Shown here: one piece after another, positions 52,601 to 64,000 of the stretch
How the letters are laid out: each line of letters starts with the position of its first letter
Position numbering within the stretch: the first letter of the stretch is position 1
Assembly: GCA_036172665.1 (NCBI GenBank)
Contig: JAYKNF010000013.1
Coordinates: forward strand, 3,782,001 to 3,846,000
DNA length: 64,000 nt
Source of the DNA: Prosopocoilus inquinatus
Taxonomy: Eukaryota > Arthropoda > Insecta > Coleoptera > Lucanidae
Reading direction: 5' to 3'
Translations under genes and position numbers: made by a program
Notes under the pieces: model-generated
The model's database searches: none
The model's input: only the letters and a program-made list of their open reading frames with translations
Told to the model about the DNA's origin: nothing

Positions 52601-55600
52601 ATCCTTACTCATCTATCATGTTATTTCGTTTCGATGGACTCCAGTAACTTTGATGTGAGTTACGAAGTTCTCGGACGCAGCTGAAGCTAGAAATAGTTTT
52701 AAACGAAACAACACGCATTAGCGTTGTTCCTGTGATGTATCTAATCGATCCTTACTTATATATCATGTTATTTGACGTTTGGATGGACTCCAGTAACCCT
52801 GATGTGAGATACGAAGTTCTCGGACGCAGCAGAAGCTGGAAATAGTTTTAAACGAAACAACACGTATTAGCGTTGCCCTGTGATGTATCTAATCGATCCT
52901 TACTCATCTATCATGTTATTTGGCGTTTCGATGGACTCCAGTAACTTTGATGTGAGATACGAAGTTCTCGGACGCAGCTGAAGCTAGAAATAGTTTTAAA
53001 CGAAACAACACGCATTAGCGTTGTTCCTGTGATGTACCTAATCGATCCTTACTGATCTATCATGTTATTTGACGTTTGGATGGACTCCAGCAACCCTGAT
53101 GTGAGATACGAAGTTCTCGGACGCAGCTGAAGCTAGAAATAGTTTTAAACGAAACAACACGTATTAGCGTTGTTCCTGTGATGTATCTAATCGATCCTTA
53201 CTCATCTATCAAGTTATTTGACGTTTGGATGGACTCCAGTAACTCTGATGTGAGATAAAAATTTACGGACGCAGCAGAAGCTGGAAATAGTTTTGAACGA
53301 AACAACACGTATTAGCGTTGTTCCTGTGATGTATCTAATCGATCCTTACTTATCTACTATGTTATTTGACGTTTCGATGGACTCCAGTAACTATGATGTG
53401 AGATACGAAATTTTCGGACGCAGCGGAAGCTGGAAATAGTTTTAAATGAAACAACACGCATTAGCGTTGTTCCTGTGATGTATCTAATCGATCCTTACTC
53501 ATCTATCATTTTACTTGGCGTTTCGATGGACTCCAGTAACTTTGATGTGAGATACGAAGTTCTCGGACGCAGCTGAAGCTAGAAATAGTTTCAAAGGAAA
53601 CAACACGCATTAGCGTTGTTCCTGTGATGTATCTAATCGATCCTTACTCATCTATCATGTTATTTGGCGTTTCGATGGACTCCAGTAACTTTGATGTGAG
53701 ATACGAAGTTCTCGGACGCAGCTGAAGCTAGAAATAGTTTTAAACGAAACAACACGCATTAGCGTTGTTCCTGTGATGTATCTAATCGATCCTTACTTAT
53801 CTATCATGTTATTTGACGTTTGGATGGACTCCAGTAACCCTGATGTGAGATACGAAATTTTCGGACGCAGCGGAAGCTGGAAATAGTTTTAAATGAAACA
53901 ACACGCATTAGCGTTGTTCCTGTGATGTATCTAAACGATCCTTACTTATCTAACATGTTATTTGACGTTTGGATGGACTCCAGTAACTTTGATGTGAGAT
54001 ACGAAGTTCTCGGACGCAGCTGAAGCTAGAAATAGTTTTAAACGAAACAACACGTATTAGCGTTGTTCCTGTGATGTATCTAATCGATCCTTACTCATCT
54101 ATCAAGTTATTTGACGTTTGGATGGACTCCAGTAACTCTGATGTGAGATACAAAGTTTACGGACGCAGCAGAAGCTGGAAATAGTTTTGAACGAAACAAC
54201 ACGTATTAGCGTTGTTCCTGTGATGTATCTAATCGATCCTTACTTAGCTACTATGTTATTTGACGTTTCGATGGACTCCAGTAACTCTAATGTGAGATAC
54301 GAAATTTTCGGACGCAGCAGCAGCTGGAAATAGTTTTAAACGAAACAACACATATTAGCGTTGTTCCTGTGGTGTACCTAATCGATCCTTACTCATCTAT
54401 CATGCTATTTGACGTTTGGACGGACTCCAGTAACTCTGATGTGAGATACAAAGTTCTCGGACGCAGCAGAAGCTGGAAATAGTTTTGAACGAAACAACAC
54501 GTATTAGCGTTGTTCCTGTGATGTATCTAAACGATCCTTACTTATCTAACATGTTATTTGACGTTTGGATGGACTCCAGTAAGTCTGATGTGAGATACAA
54601 ATTTTTTGGACGCAGCAGGAGCTGGAAATAGTTTTAAACGAAACAACACGTATTAGCGTTGTTCCTGTGCTGTATCTAATCGATCCTTACTTATCTATCA
54701 TGTTATTTGACGTTTCGATGGACTCCAGTAACTCTAATGTGAGATACGAAATTTTCGGACGCAGCAGCAGCTGGAAATAGTTTTAAACGAAACAACACCT
54801 ATTAGCGTTGTTCCTGTGGTGTATCTAATCGATCCCTACTCATCTATCATGTTATTTGACGTTTGGACGGACTCCAGTAACTCTGATGTGAGATACAAAG
54901 TTCTCGGACGCAGCAGAAGCTGGAAATAGTTTTGAACGAAACAACACCTATTAGCGTTGTTCCTGTGGTGTATCTAATCGATCCTTACTCATCTATCATG
55001 TTATTTTACGTTTGGATGGACTCCAGTAACTCTGATGTGAGATACAAAGTTTTCGGACGCAGCAGAAGCTGGAAATAGTTTTAAACGAAACAACACGTAT
55101 TAGCGTTGTACCTGTGATGTATCTAATCGATCCTTACTTATCTATCATGTTATTTGACGTTTGGATGGACTCCAGTAACTCTGATGTGAGATACGATGTT
55201 CTCGGACGCAGCAGAAGCTGGAAATAGTTTTAAACGAAACAACACGCATTAGCGTTGTTCCTGTGATGTATCTAATCGATCCTTACTTATATATCATGTT
55301 ATTTGACGTTTGGATGGACTCCAGTAACCCTGATGTGAGATACGAAGTTCTCGGACGCAGCAGAAGCTGGAAATAGCTTTAAACGAAACAACACGTATTA
55401 GCGTTGCCCTGTGATGTATCTAATCGATCCTTACTCATCTATCATGTTATTTGGCGTTTCGATGGACTCCAGTAACTTTGATGTGAGATACGAAGTTCTC
55501 GGACGCAGCTGAAGCTAGAAATAGTTTTAAACGAAACAACACGCATTAGCGTTGTTCCTGTGATGTATCTAATCGATCCTTACTGATCTATCATGTTATT

Positions 55601-57412
55601 TGACGTTTGGATGGACTCCAGTAACCCTGATGTGAGATACGAAGTTCTCGGACGCAGCTGAAGCTAGAAATAGTTTTAAACGAAACAACACGTATTAGCG
55701 TTGTTCATGTGATGTATCTAATCGATCGTTACTTATCTATCATGTTATTTGACGCTTGGGTGGACAATAGTTTTAAATGAAACAACACGCATTAGCGTTG
55801 TTCCTGTGATGTATCTAAACGATCCTTACTTATCTAACATGTCATTTGACGTTTGGAAGGACTCCAGTAAGTCTGATGTGAGATACAAAGTTTTTGGACG
55901 CAGCAGGAGCTGGAAATAGTTTTAAACGAAACAACACGTATTAGCGTTGTTCCTGTGCTGTATCTAATCGATCCTTACTTATCTATCATGTTATTTGACG
56001 TTTCGATGGACTCCAGTAACTCTGATGTGAGATACGACGTTTTCGGACGCAGCAGAAGCTGGAAATAGTTTTAAACGAAACAACACGTATTATCGTTGTT
56101 CCTGTGATGTATCTAATCGATCCTTACTTATCTATCATGTTATTTGACGTTTGGATGGACTCCAGTAACTCTGATGTGAGATACGAAGTTCTCGGACGCA
56201 GCAGAAGCTGGAAATAGTTTTAAACGAAACAACACGCATTAGCGTTGTTCCTGTGATGTATCTAATCGATGCTTACTCATCTATCATGTTATTTGGCGTT
56301 TCGATGGACTCCAGTAACTTTGATGTGAGATACGAAGTTCTCGGACGCAGCTGAAGCTGGAAATAGTCTTAAACGAAACAACACGCATTAGCGTTGTTCC
56401 TGTGATGTATCTAATCGATCCGGACTCATTTATCATGTTATTTGACGTTTGGATGGACTCCAGTAACCCTGATGTGAGATACGAAATTCTCGGACGCAGC
56501 GGAAGCTGGAAATAGTTTTAAACGAAAAAATACACATTAACGTTGTTCCTGTGATGTATCTAATCGATCCTTACTTATCTATCATGTTATTTGACGTTTG
56601 GATGGACTCCAGTAACCCTGATGTGAGATACGAAGTTCTCGGACGCAGCAGAAGCTGGAAACAGTTTTAAATGAAACAACACGCATTAGCGTTATTCCTG
56701 TGATGTATCTAAACGATCCTTACTTATCTAACATGTTATTTGACGTTTGGATGGACTCCAGTAAGTCTGATGTGAGATACAAAGTTTTTGGACGCAGTAG
56801 GAGCTGGAAATAGTTTTAAACGAAACAACACGTATTAGCGTTGTTCCTGTGATGTATCTAATCGATCCTTACTCATCTATCAAGTTATTTGACGTTTGGA
56901 TGGACTCCAGTAACTCTGATGTGAGATACAAAGTTTACTGACGCAGCAGAAGCTGGAAATAGTTTTGAACGAAACAACACGTATTAGCCTTGTTCCTGTG
57001 ATGTATCTAATCGATCCTTACTTATCTACGATGTTATTTGACGTTTCGATGGACTCCAGTAACTATGATGTGAGATACGAAATTTTCGGACGCAGCGGAA
57101 GCTGGAAATAGTTTTAAATGAAACAACACGCATTAGCGTTGTTCCTGTGATGTATCTAATCGATCCTTACTAATCTATCATGTTACTTGGCGTTTCGATG
57201 GACTCCAGTAACTTTGATGTGAGATACGAAGTTCTCGGACGCAGCTGAAGCTAGAAATAGTTTCAAAGGAAACAACACGCATTAGCGTTGTTCCTGTGAT
57301 GTATCTAATCGATCCTTACTCATCTATCATGTTATTTGGCGTTTCGATGGACTCCAGTAACTTTGATGTGAGATACGAAGTTCTCGGACGCAGCTGAAGC
57401 TAGAAATAGTTT
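47791..57412. repeat. 65-monomer tandem duplication (9622 bp period), copy 1
   Basis: Anchors at exactly 9622 bp are GCAATAG (48079 and 57701), TGCATC (50211 and 59833), TTATTTCG (52621 and 62243), TTACTTGG after CATT (53511 and 63133) and GTGGTGTACC at 54378 and the window end. 9622 equals 65 x 149 minus 63. The 63 bp are accounted for by two 146 bp monomers, a 2 bp loss near 52627, two 148 bp monomers, a 1 bp loss near 53261 and the 52 bp deletion near 55766. The strict left limit follows a G/A mismatch at 47790/57412; similarity extends about 110 bp further left. Confidence 0.88.
55662..55907. repeat. Deletion junction: two monomers fused with 52 bp missing
   Basis: Monomer starts at 55662 and 55908 are 246 bp apart instead of 298. 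Related copies near 43410 and 48024 read GACGCTTGGGTGGACTCCAG. Here GGTGGAC (to 55765) is joined directly to AATAGTTTTAAATGAAAC, removing the monomer's 3' third and the first bases of the next unit. Only about 1 bp of shared sequence (C) is visible at the joint. It is the only break of monomer phase larger than 3 bp that I found, and it looks like end-joining rather than in-register exchange. The partner position in the second 9622 bp copy lies beyond the window. Confidence 0.88.
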
Positions 57413-60400
57413 TAAACGAAACAACACGCATTAGCGTTGTTCCTGTGATGTTTCTAATCGATCCATACTCATCTATCATGTTACTTGACGTTTCGATGGA
57501 CTCCAGTAACTTTGATGGGAGATACGAAGTTCTCGGACGCAGCTGAAGCTAGAAATAGTTTTAAACGAAACAACACGCATTAGCGTTGTTCCTGTGATGT
57601 ATCTAATCGATCGTTACTTATCTATCATGTTATTTGACGCTTGGGTGGACTCCAGTAACCCTGATGTGAGATACGAAATTTTCGGACGCAGCGGAAGCTG
57701 GCAATAGTTTTAAATGAAGCAACACGCATTAGCGTTGTTCCTGTGATGTATCTAATCGATCCTTACTTAGCTACTATGTTATTTGACGTTTCGATGGACT
57801 CCAGTAACTCTAATGTGAGATACGAAATTTTCGGACGCAGCAGCAGCTGGAAATAGTTTTAAACGAAACAACACATATTAGCGTTGTTCCTGTGATGTAT
57901 CTAATCGATACTTACTCATCTATCATGTTATTTGACGTTTGGACGGACTCCAGTAACTCTGATGTGAGATACAAAGTTCTCGGACGCAGCAGAAGCTAAA
58001 AATAGTTTTGAACGAAACAACACGTATTAGCGTTGTTCCTGTGATGTATCTAAACGATCCTTACTTATCCAACATGTTATTTGACGTTTGGATGGACTCC
58101 AGTAAGTCTGATGTGAGATACAAAGTTTTTGGACGCAGCAGGAGCTGGAAATAGTTTTAAACGAAACAACACGTATTAGCGTTGTTCCTGTGATGTATCT
58201 AAACGATCCTTACTTATCCAACATGTTATTTGACGTTTGGATGGACTCCAGTAAGTCTGATGTGAGATACAAAGTTTTTGGACGCAGCAGGAGCTGGAAA
58301 TAGTTTTAAACGAAACAACACGTATTAGCGTTGTTCCTGTGCTGTATCTAATCGATCCTTACTTATCTATCATGTTATTTGACGTTTGGATGGACTCCAG
58401 TAACCCTGATGTGAGATACGAAATTTTCGGACGCAGCGGAAGCTGGAAATAGTTTTAAATGAAACAACACGCATTAGCGTTGTTCCTGTGATGTATCTAA
58501 ACGATCCTTACTTATCTAACATGTTATTTGACGCTTGGATGGACTCCAGTAACTTTGATGTGAGATACGAAGTTCTCGGACGCAGCTGAAGCTAGAAATA
58601 GTTTTAAACGAAACAACACGTATTAGCGTTGTTCCTGTGATGTATCTAATCGATCCTTACTTAGCTACTATGTTATTTGACGTTTCGATGGACTCCAGTA
58701 ACTCTAATGTGAGATACGAAATTTTCGGACGCAGCAGCAGCTGGAAATAGTTTTAAACGAAACAACACATATTAGCGTTGTTCCTGTGGTGTATCTAATC
58801 GATCCCTACTCATCTATCATGTTATTTGACGTTTGGACGGACTCCAGTAACTCTGATGTGAGATACAAAGTTCTCGGACGCAGCAGAAGCTGGAAATAGT
58901 TTTGAACGAAACAACACATATTAGCGTTGTTCCTGTGATGTATCTAATCGATCCTTACTCATCTATCATGTTATTTGGCGTTTCGATGGACTCCAGTAAC
59001 TCTGATGTGAGATACAAAGTTCTCGGACGCAGCAGAAGCTGGAAATAGTTTTGAAGGAAACAACACGTATTAGCGTTGTTCCTGTGATGTATCTAAACGA
59101 TCCTTACTTATCTAACATGTTATTTGACGTTTGGAAGGACTCCAGTAAGTCTGATGTGAGATACAAAGTTTTTGGACGCAGCAGGAGCTGGAAATAGTTT
59201 TAAACGAAACAACACGTATTAGCGTTGTTCCTGTGCTGTATCTAATCGATCCTTACTTATCTATCATGTTATTTGACGTTTCGATGGACTCCAGTAACTC
59301 TGATGTGAGATACGACGTTTTCGGACGCAGCAGAAGCTGGAAATAGTTTTAAACGAAACAACACGTATTATCGTTGTTCCTGTGATGTATCTAATCGATC
59401 CTTACTTATCTATCATGTTATTTGACGTTTGGATGGACTCCAGTAACTCTGATGTGAGATACGAAGTTCTCGGACGCAGCAGAAGCTGGAAATAGTTTTA
59501 AACGAAACAACACGCATTAGCGTTGTTCCTGTGATGTATCTAATCGATCCTTACTCATCTATCATGTTATTTGGCGTTTCGATGGACTCCAGTAACTTTG
59601 ATGTGAGATACGAAGTTCTCGGACGCAGCTGAAGCTAGAAATAGTTCTAAACGAAACAACACGCATTAGCGTTGTTCCTGTGATGTATCTAATCGATCCT
59701 TACTTATCTATCATGTTATTTGACGTTTGGATGGACTCCAGTATCCCTGATGTGAGATACGAAGTTCTCGGACGCAGCAGAAGCTGGAAATAGTTTTAAA
59801 CGAAACAACACGCATTAGCGTTGTTCCTGTGATGCATCTAATCGATCCTTACTCATCTATCATGTTACTTGGCGTTTCGATGGACTCCAGTATCTTTGAT
59901 GTGAGATACGAAGTTCTCGGACGCAGCTTAAGCTAGAAATAGTTTTAAACGAAACAACACGTATTAGCGTTGTTCCTGTGATGTATCTAATCGATCCTTA
60001 CTCATCTATCAAGTTATTTGACGTTTGGATGGACTCCAGTAACTCTGATGTGAGATACAAAGTTTACGGACGCAGCAGAAGCTGGAAATAGTTTTGAACG
60101 AAACAACACGTATTAGCGTTGTTCCTGTGATGTATCTAATCGATCCTTACTTAGCTACTATGTTATTTGACGTTTCGATGGACTCCAGTAACTCTAATGT
60201 GAGATACGAAATTTTCGGACGCAGCAGCAGCTGGAAATAGTTTTAAACGAAACAACACGTATTAGCGTTGTTCCTGTGATGTATCTAATCGATCCTTACT
60301 CATCTATCATGTTATTTGGCGTTTCGATGGACTCCAGTAACTCTGATGTGAGATACAAAGTTCTCGGACGCAGCAGAAGCTGGAAATAGTTTTGAAGGAA

Positions 60401-63400
60401 ACAACACGTATTAGCGTTGTTCCTGTGATGTATCTAAACGATCCTTACTTATCTAACATGTTATTTGACGTTTGGAAGGACTCCAGTAAGTCTGATGTGA
60501 GATACAAAGTTCTCGCACGCAGCAGAAGCTGGAAATAGTTTTGAACGAAACAACACGTATTAGCGTTCTTCCTGTGATGTATCTAAACGATCCTTACTTA
60601 TCTAACATGTTATTTGACGTTTGGATGGACTCCAGTAAGTCTGATGTGAGATACAAAGTTTTTGGACGCAGCAGGAGCTGGAAACAGTTTTAAACGAAAC
60701 AACACGTATTAGCGTTGTTCCTGTGCTGTATCTAATCGATCCTTACTTATCTATCATGTTATTTGACGTATCGATGGACTCCAGTAACTCTGATGTGAGA
60801 TACGACGTTTTCGGACGCAGCAGAAGCTGGAAATAGTTTTAAACGAAATAACACGCATTAGCGATGTTCCTGTGATGTATCTAATCGATCCTTACTCATC
60901 TATCATGTTATTTTACGTTTGGATGGACTCCAGTAACTCTGATGTGAGATACAAAGTTTTTGGACGCAGCAGAAGCTGGAAATAGTTTTGAACGAAACAA
61001 CACGTATTAGCGTTGTTCCTGTGATGTATCTAATCGATCCTTACTTAGCTACTATATTTGACGTTTCGATGGACTCCAGTAACTCTAATGTGAGATACGA
61101 AATTTTCGGACGCAGCAGCAGCTGGAAATACTTTTAAACGAAACAACACATATTAGCGTTGTTCCTGTGATGTATCTAATCGATCCTTACTCATCTATCA
61201 TGTTATTTTACGTTTCGATGGACTCCAGTAACTTTGATGTGAGATACGAAGTTCTCGGACGCAGCTGAAGCTAGAAATAGTTTTAAACGAAACAACAAGT
61301 ATTATCGTTGTTATTGTGATGTATCTAATCGATCGTTACTCATCTATCATGTTATTTGGCGTTTCGATGGACTCCAGTAACTTTGATGTGAGTTACGAAG
61401 TTCTCGGACGCAGCTGAAGCTAGAAATAGTTTTAAACGAAACAACACGCATTAGCGTTGTTCCTGTGATGTATCTAATCGATCCTTACTTAGCTACTATG
61501 TTATTTGACGTTTCGATGGACTCCAGTAACTCTAATGTGAGATACGAAATTTTCGGACGCAGCAGCAGCTGGAAATAGTTTTAAACGAAACAATACATAT
61601 TAGCGTTGTTCCTGTGGTGTACCTAATCGATCCTTACTCATCTATCATGCTATTTGACGTTTGGACGGACTCCAGTAACTCTGATGTGAGATACGACGTT
61701 TTCGGACGCAGCAGAAGCTGGAAATAGTTTTAAACGAAATAACACGCATTAGCGATGTTCCTGTGATGTATCTAATCGATCCTTACTCATCTATCATGTT
61801 ATTTTACGTTTGGATGGACTCCAGTAACTCTGATGTGAGATACAAAGTTTTTGGACGCAGCAGAAGCTGGAAACAGTTTTGAACGAAACAACACGTATTA
61901 GCGTTGTTCCTGTGATGTATCTAATCGATCCTTACTTAGCTACTATATTTGACGTTTCGATGGACTCCAGTAACTCTGATGTGAGATACAAAGTTTTCGG
62001 ACGCAGCAGAAGCTGGAAATAGTTTTGAACGAAACAACACGTATTAACGTTGTTCCTGTGATGTATCTAAGCGATCCTTACTTATCTACTATGTTATTTG
62101 ACGTTTCGATGGACTCCAGTAACTTTGATGTGAGATACGAAGTTCTCGGACGCAGCTGAAGCTAGAAATAGTTTTAAACGAAACAACAAGTATTATCGTT
62201 GTTATTGTGATGTATCTAATAGATCCTTACTCATCTATCATGTTATTTCGTTTCGATGGACTCCAGTAACTTTGATGTGAGTTACGAAGTTCTCGGACGC
62301 AGCTGAAGCTAGAAATAGTTTTAAACGAAACAACACGCATTAGCGTTGTTCCTGTGATGTATCTAATCGATCCTTACTTATATATCATGTTATTTGACGT
62401 TTGGATGGACTCCAGTAACCCTGATGTGAGATACGAAGTTCTCGGACGCAGCAGAAGCTGGAAATAGTTTTAAACGAAACAACACGTATTAGCGTTGCCC
62501 TGTGATGTATCTAATCGATCCTTACTCATCTATCATGTTATTTGGCGTTTCGATGGACTCCAGTAACTTTGATGTGAGATACGAAGTTCTCGGACGCAGC
62601 TGAAGCTAGAAATAGTTTTAAACGAAACAACACGCATTAGCGTTGTTCCTGTGATGTACCTAATCGATCCTTACTGATCTATCATGTTATTTGACGTTTG
62701 GATGGACTCCAGCAACCCTGATGTGAGATACGAAGTTCTCGGACGCAGCTGAAGCTAGAAATAGTTTTAAACGAAACAACACGTATTAGCGTTGTTCCTG
62801 TGATGTATCTAATCGATCCTTACTCATCTATCAAGTTATTTGACGTTTGGATGGACTCCAGTAACTCTGATGTGAGATAAAAATTTACGGACGCAGCAGA
62901 AGCTGGAAATAGTTTTGAACGAAACAACACGTATTAGCGTTGTTCCTGTGATGTATCTAATCGATCCTTACTTATCTACTATGTTATTTGACGTTTCGAT
63001 GGACTCCAGTAACTATGATGTGAGATACGAAATTTTCGGACGCAGCGGAAGCTGGAAATAGTTTTAAATGAAACAACACGCATTAGCGTTGTTCCTGTGA
63101 TGTATCTAATCGATCCTTACTCATCTATCATTTTACTTGGCGTTTCGATGGACTCCAGTAACTTTGATGTGAGATACGAAGTTCTCGGACGCAGCTGAAG
63201 CTAGAAATAGTTTCAAAGGAAACAACACGCATTAGCGTTGTTCCTGTGATGTATCTAATCGATCCTTACTCATCTATCATGTTATTTGGCGTTTCGATGG
63301 ACTCCAGTAACTTTGATGTGAGATACGAAGTTCTCGGACGCAGCTGAAGCTAGAAATAGTTTTAAACGAAACAACACGCATTAGCGTTGTTCCTGTGATG

Positions 63401-64000
63401 TATCTAATCGATCCTTACTTATCTATCATGTTATTTGACGTTTGGATGGACTCCAGTAACCCTGATGTGAGATACGAAATTTTCGGACGCAGCGGAAGCT
63501 GGAAATAGTTTTAAATGAAACAACACGCATTAGCGTTGTTCCTGTGATGTATCTAAACGATCCTTACTTATCTAACATGTTATTTGACGTTTGGATGGAC
63601 TCCAGTAACTTTGATGTGAGATACGAAGTTCTCGGACGCAGCTGAAGCTAGAAATAGTTTTAAACGAAACAACACGTATTAGCGTTGTTCCTGTGATGTA
63701 TCTAATCGATCCTTACTCATCTATCAAGTTATTTGACGTTTGGATGGACTCCAGTAACTCTGATGTGAGATACAAAGTTTACGGACGCAGCAGAAGCTGG
63801 AAATAGTTTTGAACGAAACAACACGTATTAGCGTTGTTCCTGTGATGTATCTAATCGATCCTTACTTAGCTACTATGTTATTTGACGTTTCGATGGACTC
63901 CAGTAACTCTAATGTGAGATACGAAATTTTCGGACGCAGCAGCAGCTGGAAATAGTTTTAAACGAAACAACACATATTAGCGTTGTTCCTGTGGTGTACC
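57413..64000. repeat. 65-monomer tandem duplication (9622 bp period), copy 2, cut by window end
   Basis: This copies 47791-54378 with very few differences. One is T at 59929 (CAGCTTAAGC) where copy 1 has G at 50307. Another is G at 59004 where copy 1 has T at 49382. About 3.0 kb of the period would still be expected beyond the window, including a second example of the 52 bp deletion junction. Confidence 0.88.

Larger units (their letters stand above)
1..64000. repeat. Tandem satellite DNA array, 149 bp monomer, about 430 copies
   Basis: Seen: the word AGCTGGAAATAG (or AGCTAGAAATAG) recurs at 1, 150, 299, 448, 597, 746 and so on to the window end, a step of 149 bp. All copies lie head-to-tail in the same orientation, and I found no inverted copy, transposon or unique spacer. 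A 149 bp unit is close to nucleosome-core length, as is common for satellites. Every long stretch without a gene in this window is this satellite and nothing else. Inference: eukaryotic constitutive heterochromatin, possibly centromeric or pericentromeric; the sequence alone cannot say which. I do not recognise the family or the species. Both window ends cut through the array, so its true length is greater. Confidence 0.98.

Noticed and set aside
1..64000. CRISPR array
   Set aside because: The period is 149 bp with the whole unit repeated. There are no unique spacers between short identical repeats, no leader and no cas genes.
1..64000. Protein repeat gene (tandem-repeat coding sequence)
   Set aside because: 149 is not divisible by 3, so every unit shifts frame. 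All three forward frames meet stops within about 450 bp, and fixed 1-3 bp deletions are tolerated freely.

Overview
The window is one uninterrupted block of satellite DNA. A monomer of 149 bp repeats head-to-tail, always in the same orientation, from the first to the last base, giving about 430 copies. I found no unique sequence, transposon insertion, tRNA, rRNA or credible gene anywhere. The monomer is about 40% GC by my hand count. It holds roughly 8 CpG where its base composition predicts about 6, so CpG is not depleted. This is constitutive heterochromatin of a eukaryote, of the pericentromeric, centromeric or subtelomeric kind. The CpG content fits a lightly methylated genome such as many invertebrates better than a vertebrate or plant. 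I do not recognise the satellite and cannot name a species.

Monomers fall into about eleven classes, recognised by linked variants. Examples are TTAGCTACTATG with AGCAGCAGCTGG, TTATCTAACATG with AGCAGGAGCTGG, and AACTTTGATG with AGCTGAAGCTAG. Most differences lie at monomer positions of about 66-91 and 109-149. The stretch GATGGACTCCAGTAA and the TAATCGATCC / CCTTACT area are almost constant. Most monomers are exactly 149 bp; a few classes are 148, 147 or 146 bp because of fixed small deletions.

Class order is kept over long distances, so the array is built from nested, recently copied blocks. Left part (1-18.6 kb): a 10-monomer module of 1488 bp recurs whole or partial seven times, inside a 29-monomer tandem duplication (4314 bp period, 4559-12908). 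A 4.5 kb block (2979-7500) also recurs 10,118 bp downstream. Middle (18.6-25 kb): an irregular mosaic of the same classes. Then come a 23-monomer tandem duplication (3424 bp period, 25245-32092), a second mosaic (32.1-35.5 kb) and a 25-monomer duplication (3720 bp period, 35516-42244) whose second copy has lost 3 + 1 monomers. A 31-monomer tandem duplication follows (4614 bp period, 40427-49654). Last is a 65-monomer duplication (9622 bp period) from about 47.8 kb, still running when the window ends. Each period equals a whole number of monomers minus the small deletions visible inside it, which is what unequal crossing-over in register produces.

The only structural scar is at about 55.77 kb, where 52 bp are missing across a monomer boundary. 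The single 61-codon open frame (32573-32758) is an accident of one monomer variant. No novel protein-coding or defence system is present. What deserves a second look is the nested recent amplification, its recurrent junction position, and a weak hammerhead-ribozyme-like core in the monomer.
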